Made by a program: the position numbers and the translations under genes
The notes under the pieces: generated by a model
Databases searched by the model: none
Told to the model about the DNA's origin: nothing
What the model saw: only the letters and a program-made list of their open reading frames with translations
DNA from: CAMYLY01 sp039587215
GTDB lineage: Bacteria > Gemmatimonadota > Gemmatimonadetes > Gemmatimonadales > GWC2-71-9
DNA: 22,474 bases
Direction of reading: 5' to 3'
Assembly (NCBI GenBank): GCA_039587215.1
Contig: JBDHIW010000027.1
Location: 1 to 22,474, forward strand
Shown here: piece after piece, positions 6,545-14,573 of the stretch
Layout of the letters: every line of letters starts with the position of its first letter
Position numbering within the stretch: the stretch's first letter is position 1

Positions 6545-7799
6545 GCGCGTCCAGCAGCGCGTCGGTCTTCTTGCCGCGGCGCAGCCAGAGGTAGCGTCCG
6601 GCCAGCAGCTGCGCGCCGTCGACGGCGTCGTCGTCGGCCAAGGGGCGTCCGTTCATCGACACGCCCCGCTGCGCGAGTAAGCGGCGCGCTTCGCCCTTCG
6701 ACCCCGCCAGCCCCGACGCCACCACCGCGTCGACAGCCCCCACGGGCTCGGCGAGATCGAGGCGGCTGCACGGCAGTTCGCCCGCCAGCATCTCCCAGGT
6801 TGCGAGGTCCGCGCCCGACGGGTCCAGCTCGCCGAACAGCACGCGGGAGGCCTGCTCCGCACCGGTCGCCGCGGCCGGCCCGTGCACGCGCGCGGTGACG
6901 TCCGCCGCGAGCGCCCGGTGCGGAATGCGCGCACCCGCGTCGTGCTCGTGCCGCGCGAGGAGGTCGTCGACGGCGTCCTGCGTCTCGAACGTGAAGAGCC
7001 GCAGGTAGTCCGCCACGTCCCGGTCGTCCTGGTTGATCCAGAACTGGTAGAAGCGGTACGGCGAGGTGCGCTCGGGGTCGAGCCACACGGTGCCCTCCTC
7101 CGTCTTGCCGAACTTCGTGCCGCCGGCGGTCGTGACGAGCGGTGCAGAAAGCCCGTGGGCCTCCCCGCCCTCGACGCGGCGGATGAGGTCGATCCCCGCG
7201 GTGATGTTGCCCCACTGGTCGGAGCCGCCGACCTGCAGCTCGCAGCCGTGGTGGCGGTAGAGGTGCAGAAAGTCGTAGGCCTGCAGGAGCATGTACGAGA
7301 ACTCGGTGTAGGAGATGCCGTCCTCCAGCCGGCTCTTGATCGATTCCTTCTGCAGCATTGTGGAGATCGTGAAGTGCTTACCCGTATCCCGCAGGAACCC
7401 GACCAGGTCGATCGAGTCGAGCCACGCCGCGTTGTCCACCAGCGTGGCGGCCCCGGGGCCGGTGCCGAACTCGAGGAACTTCGCGAACTGCGCGCGCTGC
7501 CGTTCGACGTTCTCCTCGACCGTCGCGGCATCCAGCAGCGGGCGCTCGGCTCGCTTCCCGCTGGGGTCGCCGATGAGACCGGTCCCGCCGCCGACGACCA
7601 CCACGGGCGTCCCGCCGGCGCGCTGGAGGTGGGCGAGAAGCATGATGGGGACCACGTTGCCGAGCTGCAGGCTCGGGGCGGTGGGGTCGAAGCCGGCGTA
7701 CGCCGTGATCGCGCCCCGCGCGAGTCGGTCGGCGAGCTGCGGGGTCTGATCGTGGATCAGCCCGCGCCACTGCAGTTCGGTGAGGTACGTGTCGGCCAT
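6534..7799 (-). CDS. tyrS: Tyrosyl-tRNA synthetase with atypical HIGH motif
   Basis: A 421-aa class I aminoacyl-tRNA synthetase that charges tRNA-Tyr. It aligns along its full length with bacterial TyrRS: YAGFDPTAPS (34-43), GGGTGLIGDPSGKRAER (70-86), LLQAYDFLHL (171-180), QVGGSDQWGNITAGIDL (189-205), KFGKT (229-233, the KMSKS equivalent), WLDPERTSPYRFYQFW, and a C-terminal S4-like RNA-binding domain with the GRYLWLRRGKK-like end. T40 is kept, but the HIGH motif reads Q45-L-G-N48 instead of H-x-G-H. Asn at 48 occurs in other TyrRS enzymes; Gln at 45 is unusual. ATG 7799 gives standard N-terminal length. Transcribed divergently from the PBP gene. Confidence 0.95.
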   Translation of the reverse strand: MADTYLTELQWRGLIHDQTPQLADRLARGAITAYAGFDPTAPSLQLGNVVPIMLLAHLQRAGGTPVVVVGGGTGLIGDPSGKRAERPLLDAATVEENVERQRAQFAKFLEFGTGPGAATLVDNAAWLDSIDLVGFLRDTGKHFTISTMLQKESIKSRLEDGISYTEFSYMLLQAYDFLHLYRHHGCELQVGGSDQWGNITAGIDLIRRVEGGEAHGLSAPLVTTAGGTKFGKTEEGTVWLDPERTSPYRFYQFWINQDDRDVADYLRLFTFETQDAVDDLLARHEHDAGARIPHRALAADVTARVHGPAAATGAEQASRVLFGELDPSGADLATWEMLAGELPCSRLDLAEPVGAVDAVVASGLAGSKGEARRLLAQRGVSMNGRPLADDDAVDGAQLLAGRYLWLRRGKKTDALLDARAP

Positions 7800-7842
7800 G
7801 GTCAGGGTCGAGGCCCGGCGGTAGACGGGCACTCGCGGGCGA

Positions 7843-7871
7843 AGGTTACCGGCCGCGTTCTGTGGTGGCAA
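7843..7871 (-). promoter_or_regulatory. Predicted tyrS promoter
   Basis: Minus-strand -35 TTGCCA (7871-7866), a 17-base spacer, and -10 TAACCT (7848-7843), with the ATG 44 bases beyond. This is a good sigma-70-type match. The -35 hexamer is also where a -35 for the divergent PBP gene would lie. I see no tRNA-sensing T-box structure in the short leader. Confidence 0.5.
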
Positions 7872-7894
7872 GCGGTGCAGGCCGCCACTACGTT
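7866..7894 (+). promoter_or_regulatory. Predicted promoter for the PBP gene, possibly leaderless
   Basis: -10 TACGTT (7889-7894) ends six bases before the ATG at 7901, so transcription would begin at or within a base or two of the start codon. There is no Shine-Dalgarno sequence, consistent with a leaderless mRNA. The hexamer 17 bases upstream, TGGCAA (7866-7871), is a weak -35 and is the same six bases used as the tyrS -35 on the other strand. Confidence 0.4.
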
Positions 7895-7900
7895 ACGGCC

Positions 7901-10081
7901 ATGATCGGGGGAACGACCGCGGAGCGACGGCGAGAGGGTGCCTCGCGCTGGCGCGCGCTCGCCGTGCGGCTTTGGACGCACCGGTGGGGCCGTCGGGTGA
8001 CCGTGACGGCCGCGCTCGTCCTCGGACTCGGCCTGGGCACGGCGATCGGCTCCTGGACCCGCGCGTGCGCGGGCGCCGCGTGTCCCTCCATCGGCGTTCT
8101 CGAGTCCTACCGGCCCACCCAGGCGCTCAAGGTGTACGCCGCCGACGGGCGGCTCCTCCGCGAGGTCGGGGTCGAGCACCGGACGGTGCTGCGGTTCGAG
8201 GAGATCGACCCGGACGTGCGGGCGGCCTTCGTGGCCGTCGAGGACAAGCGGTTCTACGAGCATTCGGGCATCGACTTCATTCGCTTCCTCGGTGCGGCGA
8301 AGGCCGTCGTCCTCGCGCTCGACTACGTCGAGGGCTTTTCCACGATCACGATGCAGCTCGCCCGCAACGTGTTTCCGGAGAAGCTCCCCAGCACGAAGAC
8401 GATCCGCCGGAAGGTGCGTGAGATCCGCGTCGCGCTGGAACTCGAGAAGACGTATACGAAGGACAAGCTGCTCGAGCTCTACCTCAATCAGATTTACCTC
8501 GGCGGCAGCGCCTACGGGGTAGAGGCCGGGGCGCAGCGCTACTTCGGCAAGTCCGCGCGCGACCTGAACCTCGCGGAGGCCGCGCTCCTCGCGGCGATCG
8601 CCAACGTGCCGGGGCGGTACGATCCGCGCCGGTACCCCGACAACGCGCTGCGCCGCCGGAACCTCGTGCTCAATCTCCTGCGCGATCAGGCGTACATCAC
8701 GCCGCAGGACGCCGAGCAGTGGAAGGCCTATCCGGTGGAAGTGAGTTCGCGCGAGAGCTTCGGGGACGTGGCGCCGTATTTCGTCGAGTGGGTGCGGCAG
8801 CAACTGTACGCGCGGTTCGGCAATGCGCTGTACGAGCGGGGCTACCGCGTGTACACGACCCTGGACCTGGACATGCAGCAGGCCGCCGAGCGTGCGCTCC
8901 AGGATCAGCTCGAACGCATCGAGAACGAGGAGTTCGGCCGCTACCGGCACCAGAGCTACCAGGCGTACCTCGACAGCGTGCCCGGAGACAGAAAGCTCAC
9001 CCAGGTCCCGTACCTCCAGGGTGTCGTGATCACGCTCGACGCCGACTCGGGGTATGTCCGCGCCATGGTTGGGGGCCGCGACTTCCGCCACTCGGAGTTC
9101 AACCGTGCCACGCAGGCCGAGCGGCAGGCAGGCTCCACGTTCAAGCCGTTCGTCTACACGGCGGCGATCCGGGCGGGCCGGACGACGGGGTACATGATCG
9201 ACGATGCCCCCATCAGCATCATGCAGAACGACACGATGCCGTGGGAGCCGCAGAACTTCGACGACCGGTTCTACGGCCCGATGACGATGCGGCGGGGACT
9301 CGCACTGTCGCGGAACCTCGTGGCGATCCGTCTCGGCCTGGAGATCGGCGTGCAGGCGGTGGTCGGAGAAGCGGCGCGGTTCGGGTTCTCGACGCCGCTG
9401 CCGCGCTTTCCGTCGCTCTTCATCGGCGCGGCGTCGGTGATCCCCATCGAGATGGCGTCCGCGTACACGGCGTTCGCCACGCTCGGTTGGCAGGCGGCTC
9501 CCATCGGCGTGCTGCGGGTGGAGGACGCGCGCGGCAACATCGTCTGGGAACCGCAGGTGCGCCGCACGGAGATCATCGATCGCGAACACATGTGGATGGT
9601 GACCTCGATGCTCCGGGACGTGATCGACCGGGGCACGGCCACCGGGGCGGTGCGGATCCGGGGCGGCTTCGAACCCCCCGCGGGCGGCAAGACGGGAACG
9701 ACGAACGATGGGACCGACGTGTGGTTCGTGGGCTTCACGCCAGAGATGGTGACGGCCGTGTGGGTCGGGTTCGATCAGCCGACCAGGATCAAGGCGAATG
9801 CGCAGGGCGGCCTGCTCGCGGCGCCGGCGTGGTCCTCGTACATGCGCGAGATCCACGAGCGGAGGGCTCCGCCCGCTCCGTGGGACCGACCCGGCACGCT
9901 CATCGCCCGGGAGATCGACAACGCGACGGGGTATCTCGTGCATCCCCTCTGCCCGCGCGAGGTGCGCTACTGGGAGTGGTTCCTGCCCGGTACCGAGCCC
10001 ACCGAGGTGTGCCCGGTGCACGACCGCTTCCGCCGCGGTATGTCCGATGCTTCGGCGGCCCCGTCCCATGGCGGCCACTAG
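7901..10081 (+). CDS. Class A penicillin-binding protein (PBP1A-type transglycosylase/transpeptidase)
   Basis: A 726-aa bifunctional peptidoglycan synthase. It has a short cytoplasmic N-terminus, one membrane anchor (about 33-52), and a GT51 transglycosylase domain (about 75-245) with EDKRFYEH (E115) and STITMQLARN (147-156), followed by KVREIRVALELE and LNQIYLGGSAYGVEAGAQRYF. The transpeptidase domain (about 375-650) carries all three motifs: STFK (412-415), SRN (470-472) and KTGT (597-600). It polymerises and cross-links glycan strands outside the inner membrane. ATG 7901 is preferred over GTG 7862 because the -10 element lies between the two. The stop overlaps the amidohydrolase start by 14 bases. 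Confidence 0.95.
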   Translation: MIGGTTAERRREGASRWRALAVRLWTHRWGRRVTVTAALVLGLGLGTAIGSWTRACAGAACPSIGVLESYRPTQALKVYAADGRLLREVGVEHRTVLRFEEIDPDVRAAFVAVEDKRFYEHSGIDFIRFLGAAKAVVLALDYVEGFSTITMQLARNVFPEKLPSTKTIRRKVREIRVALELEKTYTKDKLLELYLNQIYLGGSAYGVEAGAQRYFGKSARDLNLAEAALLAAIANVPGRYDPRRYPDNALRRRNLVLNLLRDQAYITPQDAEQWKAYPVEVSSRESFGDVAPYFVEWVRQQLYARFGNALYERGYRVYTTLDLDMQQAAERALQDQLERIENEEFGRYRHQSYQAYLDSVPGDRKLTQVPYLQGVVITLDADSGYVRAMVGGRDFRHSEFNRATQAERQAGSTFKPFVYTAAIRAGRTTGYMIDDAPISIMQNDTMPWEPQNFDDRFYGPMTMRRGLALSRNLVAIRLGLEIGVQAVVGEAARFGFSTPLPRFPSLFIGAASVIPIEMASAYTAFATLGWQAAPIGVLRVEDARGNIVWEPQVRRTEIIDREHMWMVTSMLRDVIDRGTATGAVRIRGGFEPPAGGKTGTTNDGTDVWFVGFTPEMVTAVWVGFDQPTRIKANAQGGLLAAPAWSSYMREIHERRAPPAPWDRPGTLIAREIDNATGYLVHPLCPREVRYWEWFLPGTEPTEVCPVHDRFRRGMSDASAAPSHGGH

Positions 10082-11369
10082 CGCCGGTCCGGCGCTCGGT
10101 TCCGTTCCACCGCTCCGCCTGCGCGCCGGGCTGATCTGGCCCGAGCGCGACCGGCGCATCGTCGACGGCGCCGTGCTGACCGGCGCCGACGGCCGCGTCG
10201 TCGCCGTCGGAGCCGACGCAGACGTGCCGGCCCCGGCGGGCGTGCGATCGGCGCACTGGCCCGACGCGGTGCTCCTGCCCGGGTTCATCAACGCACACAC
10301 CCACCTCGAGCTGCACGGGCTGCGCGGCGCGATCCCCGAGGAGGAGTTCTTCGCCTGGCTGCAACACATCCGCCGTGCGAAGGAGGCGCTCGACACGTCG
10401 GCGTTCGCCGCGGCGGCTCGCGCCGGCCTCCAGGAGGCCTGGCGACATGGGACCACCTATGTGCTCGACACGGGCACGGCCGGCGCCACCGCGCGAGTGC
10501 TGGCGGAGGCGGGCGGCGCGGGCGTCTACTTCCATGAAGTGATCGCCCCCGATCCAGCGGGCGCCGACGCCGCGCTGGCCGAGGCCGCGGCGGTCGTGGA
10601 GGCCGCGGAGACGCTGCCGCCGCGCGTGGCGGTCGGGGTGTCGCCGCACGCGCCCTATACGGTGAGCCCCCGACTTGTCGAGCGCGCGGTGCAGTGGGCG
10701 CGGGCGAGCGGTCTGCCGCTCGCCGGCCACGTGGCCGAGTCCGAGGCCGAGTGGGCGTTCGTCACCGCCGGCGAGGGCGCCTTCGGCGCATCGTGGCGCC
10801 GGCGCGGTCTGCCGCTCCCGCCGCCGGCCGCGTCACCGGTGGCGTATCTACGCGCCAGGGGAGCCCTCGCCAGTGACTACTGGGTCATCCACGGCGTGCG
10901 CCTCACCGACGAGGACATCCGGTACTTGGCGTCCGAGCGGATTCCGGTCGCGCTGTGTCCCCGCTCGAACCGGCGGCACGGCCACGGATTCGCCCGGATG
11001 GCCGACCTGCACGCCGCCGGTGTCCCACTGGGGATCGGGACCGACTCCGTCGCGAGCGTCGACGACCTCGACGTGCTGGCAGAGGCGCGTGTCGTGGCGC
11101 ACCAAGGAAAGGTCGATCCCGTGGCGGTGCTGGGCATGCTGACGTGGGACGTTGGCCGGACCATCGGCAACGACGTCGGGGCGCTCCGGCCCGGCGGTTG
11201 GGCGGACGTCGTGGTGCTCGCGTGCGACCGCGCCGAGGGGGCGGACGCGCAGGCGGCCGCGGTGCTCGATGGCGGCGCTGCGGCCGTGCGGGCAACGGTC
11301 GCGTCAGGCCGCTGTGTCTACTCGGACGATCCGGCTATTCTTGAGCCAGACTCACGCGGGATCGGATGA
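10068..11369 (+). CDS. Metal-dependent amidohydrolase, possibly aminofutalosine or methylthioadenosine deaminase
   Basis: A 433-aa TIM-barrel amidohydrolase of the chlorohydrolase/SsnA/MtaD group. Metal and catalytic residues are in place: H77 and H79 in INAHTHLELHGLRG, H221 and E224 in GHVAESEAE, H275 in VIHGV, D326 in GTDSVAS; SPHAPYTVS (192-200) lines the substrate pocket. These enzymes deaminate adenosine-like or guanine/cytosine-like substrates. The HTHLE signature and length suit aminodeoxyfutalosine deaminase of the futalosine menaquinone pathway or MTA/SAH deaminase. I cannot decide between them, as no other mqn or methionine-salvage gene is here. ATG 10068 overlaps the PBP stop by 14 bases; ATG 10047 is an alternative. 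The gene ends four bases before argR. Confidence 0.8.
   Translation: MAATSAGPALGSVPPLRLRAGLIWPERDRRIVDGAVLTGADGRVVAVGADADVPAPAGVRSAHWPDAVLLPGFINAHTHLELHGLRGAIPEEEFFAWLQHIRRAKEALDTSAFAAAARAGLQEAWRHGTTYVLDTGTAGATARVLAEAGGAGVYFHEVIAPDPAGADAALAEAAAVVEAAETLPPRVAVGVSPHAPYTVSPRLVERAVQWARASGLPLAGHVAESEAEWAFVTAGEGAFGASWRRRGLPLPPPAASPVAYLRARGALASDYWVIHGVRLTDEDIRYLASERIPVALCPRSNRRHGHGFARMADLHAAGVPLGIGTDSVASVDDLDVLAEARVVAHQGKVDPVAVLGMLTWDVGRTIGNDVGALRPGGWADVVVLACDRAEGADAQAAAVLDGGAAAVRATVASGRCVYSDDPAILEPDSRGIG
11336..11341 (+). promoter_or_regulatory. Possible internal -10 element for argR
   Basis: TATTCT (TAnnnT) inside the last codons of the amidohydrolase gene, about 33 bases ahead of the argR ATG. 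It would let argR be expressed apart from the PBP-amidohydrolase transcript. No -35 was identified. Confidence 0.25.
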
Positions 11370-11373
11370 CGCC

Positions 11374-11829
11374 ATGAAAGCGCAGCGCCAAACGGCGATT
11401 CTCGAGATCGTGCAGGCCCAGGATATTGGGAGCCAGGAAGAACTGCGGTCGCTGCTCGAGGCGCGCGGGCACACCGTGACCCAGGCGACCCTGTCCCGCG
11501 ACGTCCGCGAACTCGGGTTGATGAAGGCGCGCGACCCGCGAGGCGGGTCCTGGTACCGCGTGCCGGGAACTGGGGCGGCGGCGCCCTCGCCGTCGCTGGA
11601 ACAGCTCCTGCCCGCGCTGGTGCTGAGCGTCGACGGTGTGGGCACGATGGTCGTCATGCGCACCACGGCCGGCAGCGCCAACACGGTGGCGATGGCCGTC
11701 GACCGGCAGCAATTCGACGACGTGCTGGGCACCATTGCCGGGGACGATACGATCCTCCTGGTGGTGCGGTCCGATCGGGCCCGTCGGGCGGTGATGGCCC
11801 GTCTCCGGGAGGCCGCTGGGATCGTCTGA
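11374..11829 (+). CDS. argR: Arginine repressor ArgR
   Basis: A 151-aa transcriptional regulator of full family length. The N-terminal winged helix-turn-helix (about 5-62) includes TQATLSRDVRELGL (36-49), the hallmark ArgR recognition region. The C-terminal hexamerisation and arginine-binding domain (about 76-150) has GSANTVAMAVD (100-110) and GTIAGDDTILLV (119-130); the GDDT aspartates are the arginine-contacting residues in the family. With bound arginine it represses arginine synthesis genes. It lies 78 bases upstream of argG, whose promoter carries two ARG-box-like sites, so argG-argH is its obvious local target. ATG 11374 is the only sensible start and keeps the DNA-binding domain complete. 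Confidence 0.95.
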   Translation: MKAQRQTAILEIVQAQDIGSQEELRSLLEARGHTVTQATLSRDVRELGLMKARDPRGGSWYRVPGTGAAAPSPSLEQLLPALVLSVDGVGTMVVMRTTAGSANTVAMAVDRQQFDDVLGTIAGDDTILLVVRSDRARRAVMARLREAAGIV

Positions 11830-11838
11830 AGCGGGGGG

Positions 11839-11866
11839 TTGACGCCACCGGGCCGGAATGTATGAT
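11839..11866 (+). promoter_or_regulatory. Predicted argG-argH promoter
   Basis: -35 TTGACG (11839-11844), a 16-base spacer, and -10 TATGAT (11861-11866): five of six matches to each sigma-70 consensus hexamer, the best promoter in the window. Start of transcription is expected near 11873, giving a leader of about 35 bases. AGGA (11897-11900) lies seven bases before the ATG as ribosome binding site. The -10 is embedded in ARG box 1. Confidence 0.7.
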
Positions 11867-11892
11867 TATGCACCACAGCGCATAATCATTAT
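11859..11892 (+). promoter_or_regulatory. Pair of ARG boxes (ArgR operator) at the argG promoter
   Basis: Box 1 is TGTATGATTATGCA (11859-11872), matching the E. coli-type ARG box core TGAATAATTATTCA at 11 of 14 positions. Box 2 (11879-11892) matches at about 9 of 14. The sites include a perfect 10-bp inverted repeat ATGATTATGC / GCATAATCAT (11862-11871 and 11880-11889). Box centres are 20 bases apart, about two helical turns, the spacing expected for two boxes bound by one ArgR hexamer. The AT-rich patch stands out sharply from its GC-rich surroundings. Box 1 covers the -10, so binding should block transcription. Confidence 0.75.
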
Positions 11893-11907
11893 ATCCAGGA
11901 TCGACCC

Positions 11908-13128
11908 ATGCAGCCGCTCGTCGCCTTGGCCTATTCCGGGGGCCTCGATACTTCCGCCATCGTTCCGTGGCTCCGCAGCCAGTACGGCGCGCGCGTGCTG
12001 TGCTACGTCGCCGACGTGGGGCAGGGCAGCCGCGAGCTCGAGGGCATCGAGGCCAAGGCGATGGCGTCCGGCGCGGTGGGATGCGTCGTGGACGATCTTC
12101 GAGAGACGTTCGTCACCCAGTACGTCTTCCCGACCCTCAAGGCCGGCGCGGTCTACGCCCACACCTACCTCCTCGGCACCGCGATGGCCCGGCCCCCCGT
12201 GGCCGCAGGCCAGGTCGCCGCGGCGCAGCGCGCCGGTGCGACGGCGGTGGCCCACGGCTGTACCGGCAAGGGGAACGACCAGGTGCGGTTCGAGCTGACC
12301 TATCGCGCGTTGGCGCCCGAATTGGACGTCATCGCCCCGTGGCGGACCTGGGAGTTCCGGGGCCGGGAGGACCTGCTTGCGTACGTCGCGGCCCAGGGCA
12401 TCGCGGTGGACGCGAGCCCCGAGAAGCCGTACTCGCGGGACCGGAACCTCTGGCACTGTTCGCATGAGGGCGGCGTTCTCGAGGATCCCGCCACCCCGCC
12501 GCCGGCGGACCTGTTCCTGCTGACGGCCCATCCGGCCGACGCCCCCGCGCGGCCCGACGACGTGGTCATCACGTTCGAGGAAGGCGCACCCGTGGCCATC
12601 GACGGGGTGCCGCATGCGCCGGTCACACTCCTCGAGCGAATCAACGAGCTGGCCGGTGCCCACGGCATCGGCCGTACCGACGTGGTGGAGGACCGTATCG
12701 TCGGCATGAAGTCGCGGGGCGTGTACGAGACTCCCGGTGGCACGGTGCTGTACGCGGCGCACCAGGCGCTGGAGCAGCTCGTGCTCGACCGGCGAACCCA
12801 GTCACTCAAGGCCGCGGTCGCGCCGCGGTACGCGGACCTCGTGTATGAGGGGCGCTGGTGGTCGACCGAACGGGAGGCGATGAGCGCGCTCGTGGACGTG
12901 ACGCAGCAGCGGGTGAGCGGCGACGTCACGGTTCAGCTCTTCAAGGGCAGGGCCAGCGTCGTATCCCGCCGGAGTCCGTACTCCCTCTACGACGGGGCGA
13001 CGGCCACGTTCGAAGCCGGCGGGAGCTACGACCATCAGGATGCCCAGGGCTTCATCAAGCTCTTCGGGCTGGGCCTGCCGTCGTCGGCTGGCGCGGCCGC
13101 CTCGGTCCACGTCGAGGACGTCGCGTGA
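11908..13128 (+). CDS. argG: Argininosuccinate synthase
   Basis: A 406-aa enzyme joining citrulline and aspartate with ATP to make argininosuccinate. It has the N-type pyrophosphatase ATP loop SGGLDTS (10-16), ADVGQG (35-40), HGCTGKGNDQVRFEL (116-130) binding citrulline/aspartate, and IAPWRTWEF and PYSRDRNLWH, followed by the tetramer-forming C-terminal region with GMKSRGVYETPGG. Length is normal for the family. ATG 11908 follows AGGA at seven bases. The TGA overlaps the argH GTG start (GTGA), implying translational coupling. Expected to be repressed by ArgR through the boxes just upstream. Confidence 0.97.
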   Translation: MQPLVALAYSGGLDTSAIVPWLRSQYGARVLCYVADVGQGSRELEGIEAKAMASGAVGCVVDDLRETFVTQYVFPTLKAGAVYAHTYLLGTAMARPPVAAGQVAAAQRAGATAVAHGCTGKGNDQVRFELTYRALAPELDVIAPWRTWEFRGREDLLAYVAAQGIAVDASPEKPYSRDRNLWHCSHEGGVLEDPATPPPADLFLLTAHPADAPARPDDVVITFEEGAPVAIDGVPHAPVTLLERINELAGAHGIGRTDVVEDRIVGMKSRGVYETPGGTVLYAAHQALEQLVLDRRTQSLKAAVAPRYADLVYEGRWWSTEREAMSALVDVTQQRVSGDVTVQLFKGRASVVSRRSPYSLYDGATATFEAGGSYDHQDAQGFIKLFGLGLPSSAGAAASVHVEDVA

Positions 13129-14552
13129 CCCTCACGGGCGGCGACGCGCCCCCGGCGACCGAACACCACCTCTGGGGAGGGCGGTTCGACGGCGGCCCGG
13201 CCCAGGCGGCGGCCCGCCTCAACTGGAGCCTGCCGGTCGATCTGCGGCTCTGGCCGCAGGACGTGCGGGCCGCCCGGGCGTGGGCGGCAGCGCTGGGCGA
13301 GGCCGGGGTGCTGGACGGCGCCGAGGTGCAGCTGATCGATACCGGGCTCGAGCGCGTGGCGGAGCGGCTGGAGGCCGGTGAAGGCGGCGACGCGCACGAC
13401 GAGGACGTCCACACACTGGTGGAGCGCTTGCTGTACGAGGAAGTGGGGCCGGTGGCCGGCAAGCTGAATACCGGCCGTTCGCGGAACGACCAGGTCGCGA
13501 CCGACCTGCGGCTGTGGACGATGGACGCCATGGAAGCGCTCACGGCCGAGGTCGCGGCACTGGCGCAGGCCCTCGTGACGCAGGCCGCCGCGGGCGTCGA
13601 CGTGCTGCTGCCGGGCTACACGCACGGGCAGCGCGCGCAGCCCGTACGCTGGAGCTACGTCATGCTCGCCCACAGCTGGCCGCTCGTCCGCGACCTCGAC
13701 CGCCTGGCGACGGTACGCGACCGAGCCGCGGAGATGCCGCTGGGCTCGGGCGCGGTGGCGGGCACGGCGTTCGCGGTGAACCGCGCGGCGCTCAAGACCC
13801 GGCTGGGGTTCCGGCGCCTCTCGCCGAACGCCCTCGATGCGACCGGGGACCGCGACTTCGTGGCCGACGCCCTCTTCGCGATGTCGATGATCGCGACCCA
13901 CGCCTCCCGGCTGGCGGGCGAGCTGCTGGCGTACACGGCGAGCGAGTACGGGTTCGTGCGCCTGAGCGACGCGTACTGTACCGGATCGAGTCTGTTGCCC
14001 CAGAAGCGCAATCCCGACGTGCTCGAGTTGGCGCGCGGCGGCGCGTCGGGTGTGGTGGCCGATCTCACGGCGATGCTGTCGCTCGTGAAGGGCCTACCCG
14101 CGGGTTACGCGAAGGACCTCCAGGATGACAAGCGCGCGGTCTTCGATGCGATGGACCGGCTCACGCTGCTGCTGCCCGCACTGCGGGGCGCCGTCGAGAC
14201 GATGGAGCCCCAGAAGGAGCGTATGCGCGCCGCGCTCGACCCTGGACTTGCCGCGACGGACATCGCGGACGCGCTGGTGCTCGCCGGCGTGCCGTTCCGT
14301 GAGGCGCACGGCATCGTCGGGCAGGTCGTGCGCACGGCCGAGGCGATGGGCGTGGGCATCTTCGACGTGCCCGCCGGAACGCTCGAGGGACTGCATGCCG
14401 AGTTGCCGGCGGCGGTGGCGGCGGTCGGCGACTGGGAAGCGTCGATCGAGCGCCGGGGGTCGGTCGGCGGCGCGTCGCGCGCGGCTATCGCGGAACAGTT
14501 GCGGGAACTGGAAATGCGGCTCGCGCCGGACGCGCCGCGCCCGGCGCCCTAG
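13125..14552 (+). CDS. argH: Argininosuccinate lyase
   Basis: A 475-aa member of the fumarase/aspartase superfamily that cleaves argininosuccinate to arginine and fumarate, the last step of arginine synthesis. Seen: LWGGRF (16-21), EDVHTLVE (93-100), TGRSRNDQVATDLRLW (116-131), GYTHGQRAQP (164-173, catalytic His region), and the superfamily signature GSSLLPQKRNPD (287-298). The signature is a variant, since GSSxMPQKKNPD is usual. GTG 13125 overlaps the argG stop by four bases and gives a normal N-terminus. A strong hairpin 22 bases past the stop is a likely terminator. Confidence 0.96.
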   Translation: MTLTGGDAPPATEHHLWGGRFDGGPAQAAARLNWSLPVDLRLWPQDVRAARAWAAALGEAGVLDGAEVQLIDTGLERVAERLEAGEGGDAHDEDVHTLVERLLYEEVGPVAGKLNTGRSRNDQVATDLRLWTMDAMEALTAEVAALAQALVTQAAAGVDVLLPGYTHGQRAQPVRWSYVMLAHSWPLVRDLDRLATVRDRAAEMPLGSGAVAGTAFAVNRAALKTRLGFRRLSPNALDATGDRDFVADALFAMSMIATHASRLAGELLAYTASEYGFVRLSDAYCTGSSLLPQKRNPDVLELARGGASGVVADLTAMLSLVKGLPAGYAKDLQDDKRAVFDAMDRLTLLLPALRGAVETMEPQKERMRAALDPGLAATDIADALVLAGVPFREAHGIVGQVVRTAEAMGVGIFDVPAGTLEGLHAELPAAVAAVGDWEASIERRGSVGGASRAAIAEQLRELEMRLAPDAPRPAP

Positions 14553-14573
14553 CGCATTTCCCTGGGAAGCCGA

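Noticed and set aside
5131..7215. 694-codon minus-strand frame spanning the patatin, HIT and tyrS genes
   Set aside because: It runs through three genes in a non-coding frame and is Arg/Gly/Ala-rich; the patatin and tyrS frames on the same strand are the real genes.
7802..10456. 884-codon open frame on the minus strand opposite the PBP gene
   Set aside because: Long antisense frames are common in high-GC genes; the translation is low-complexity with no domain, and the plus strand encodes all PBP motifs.
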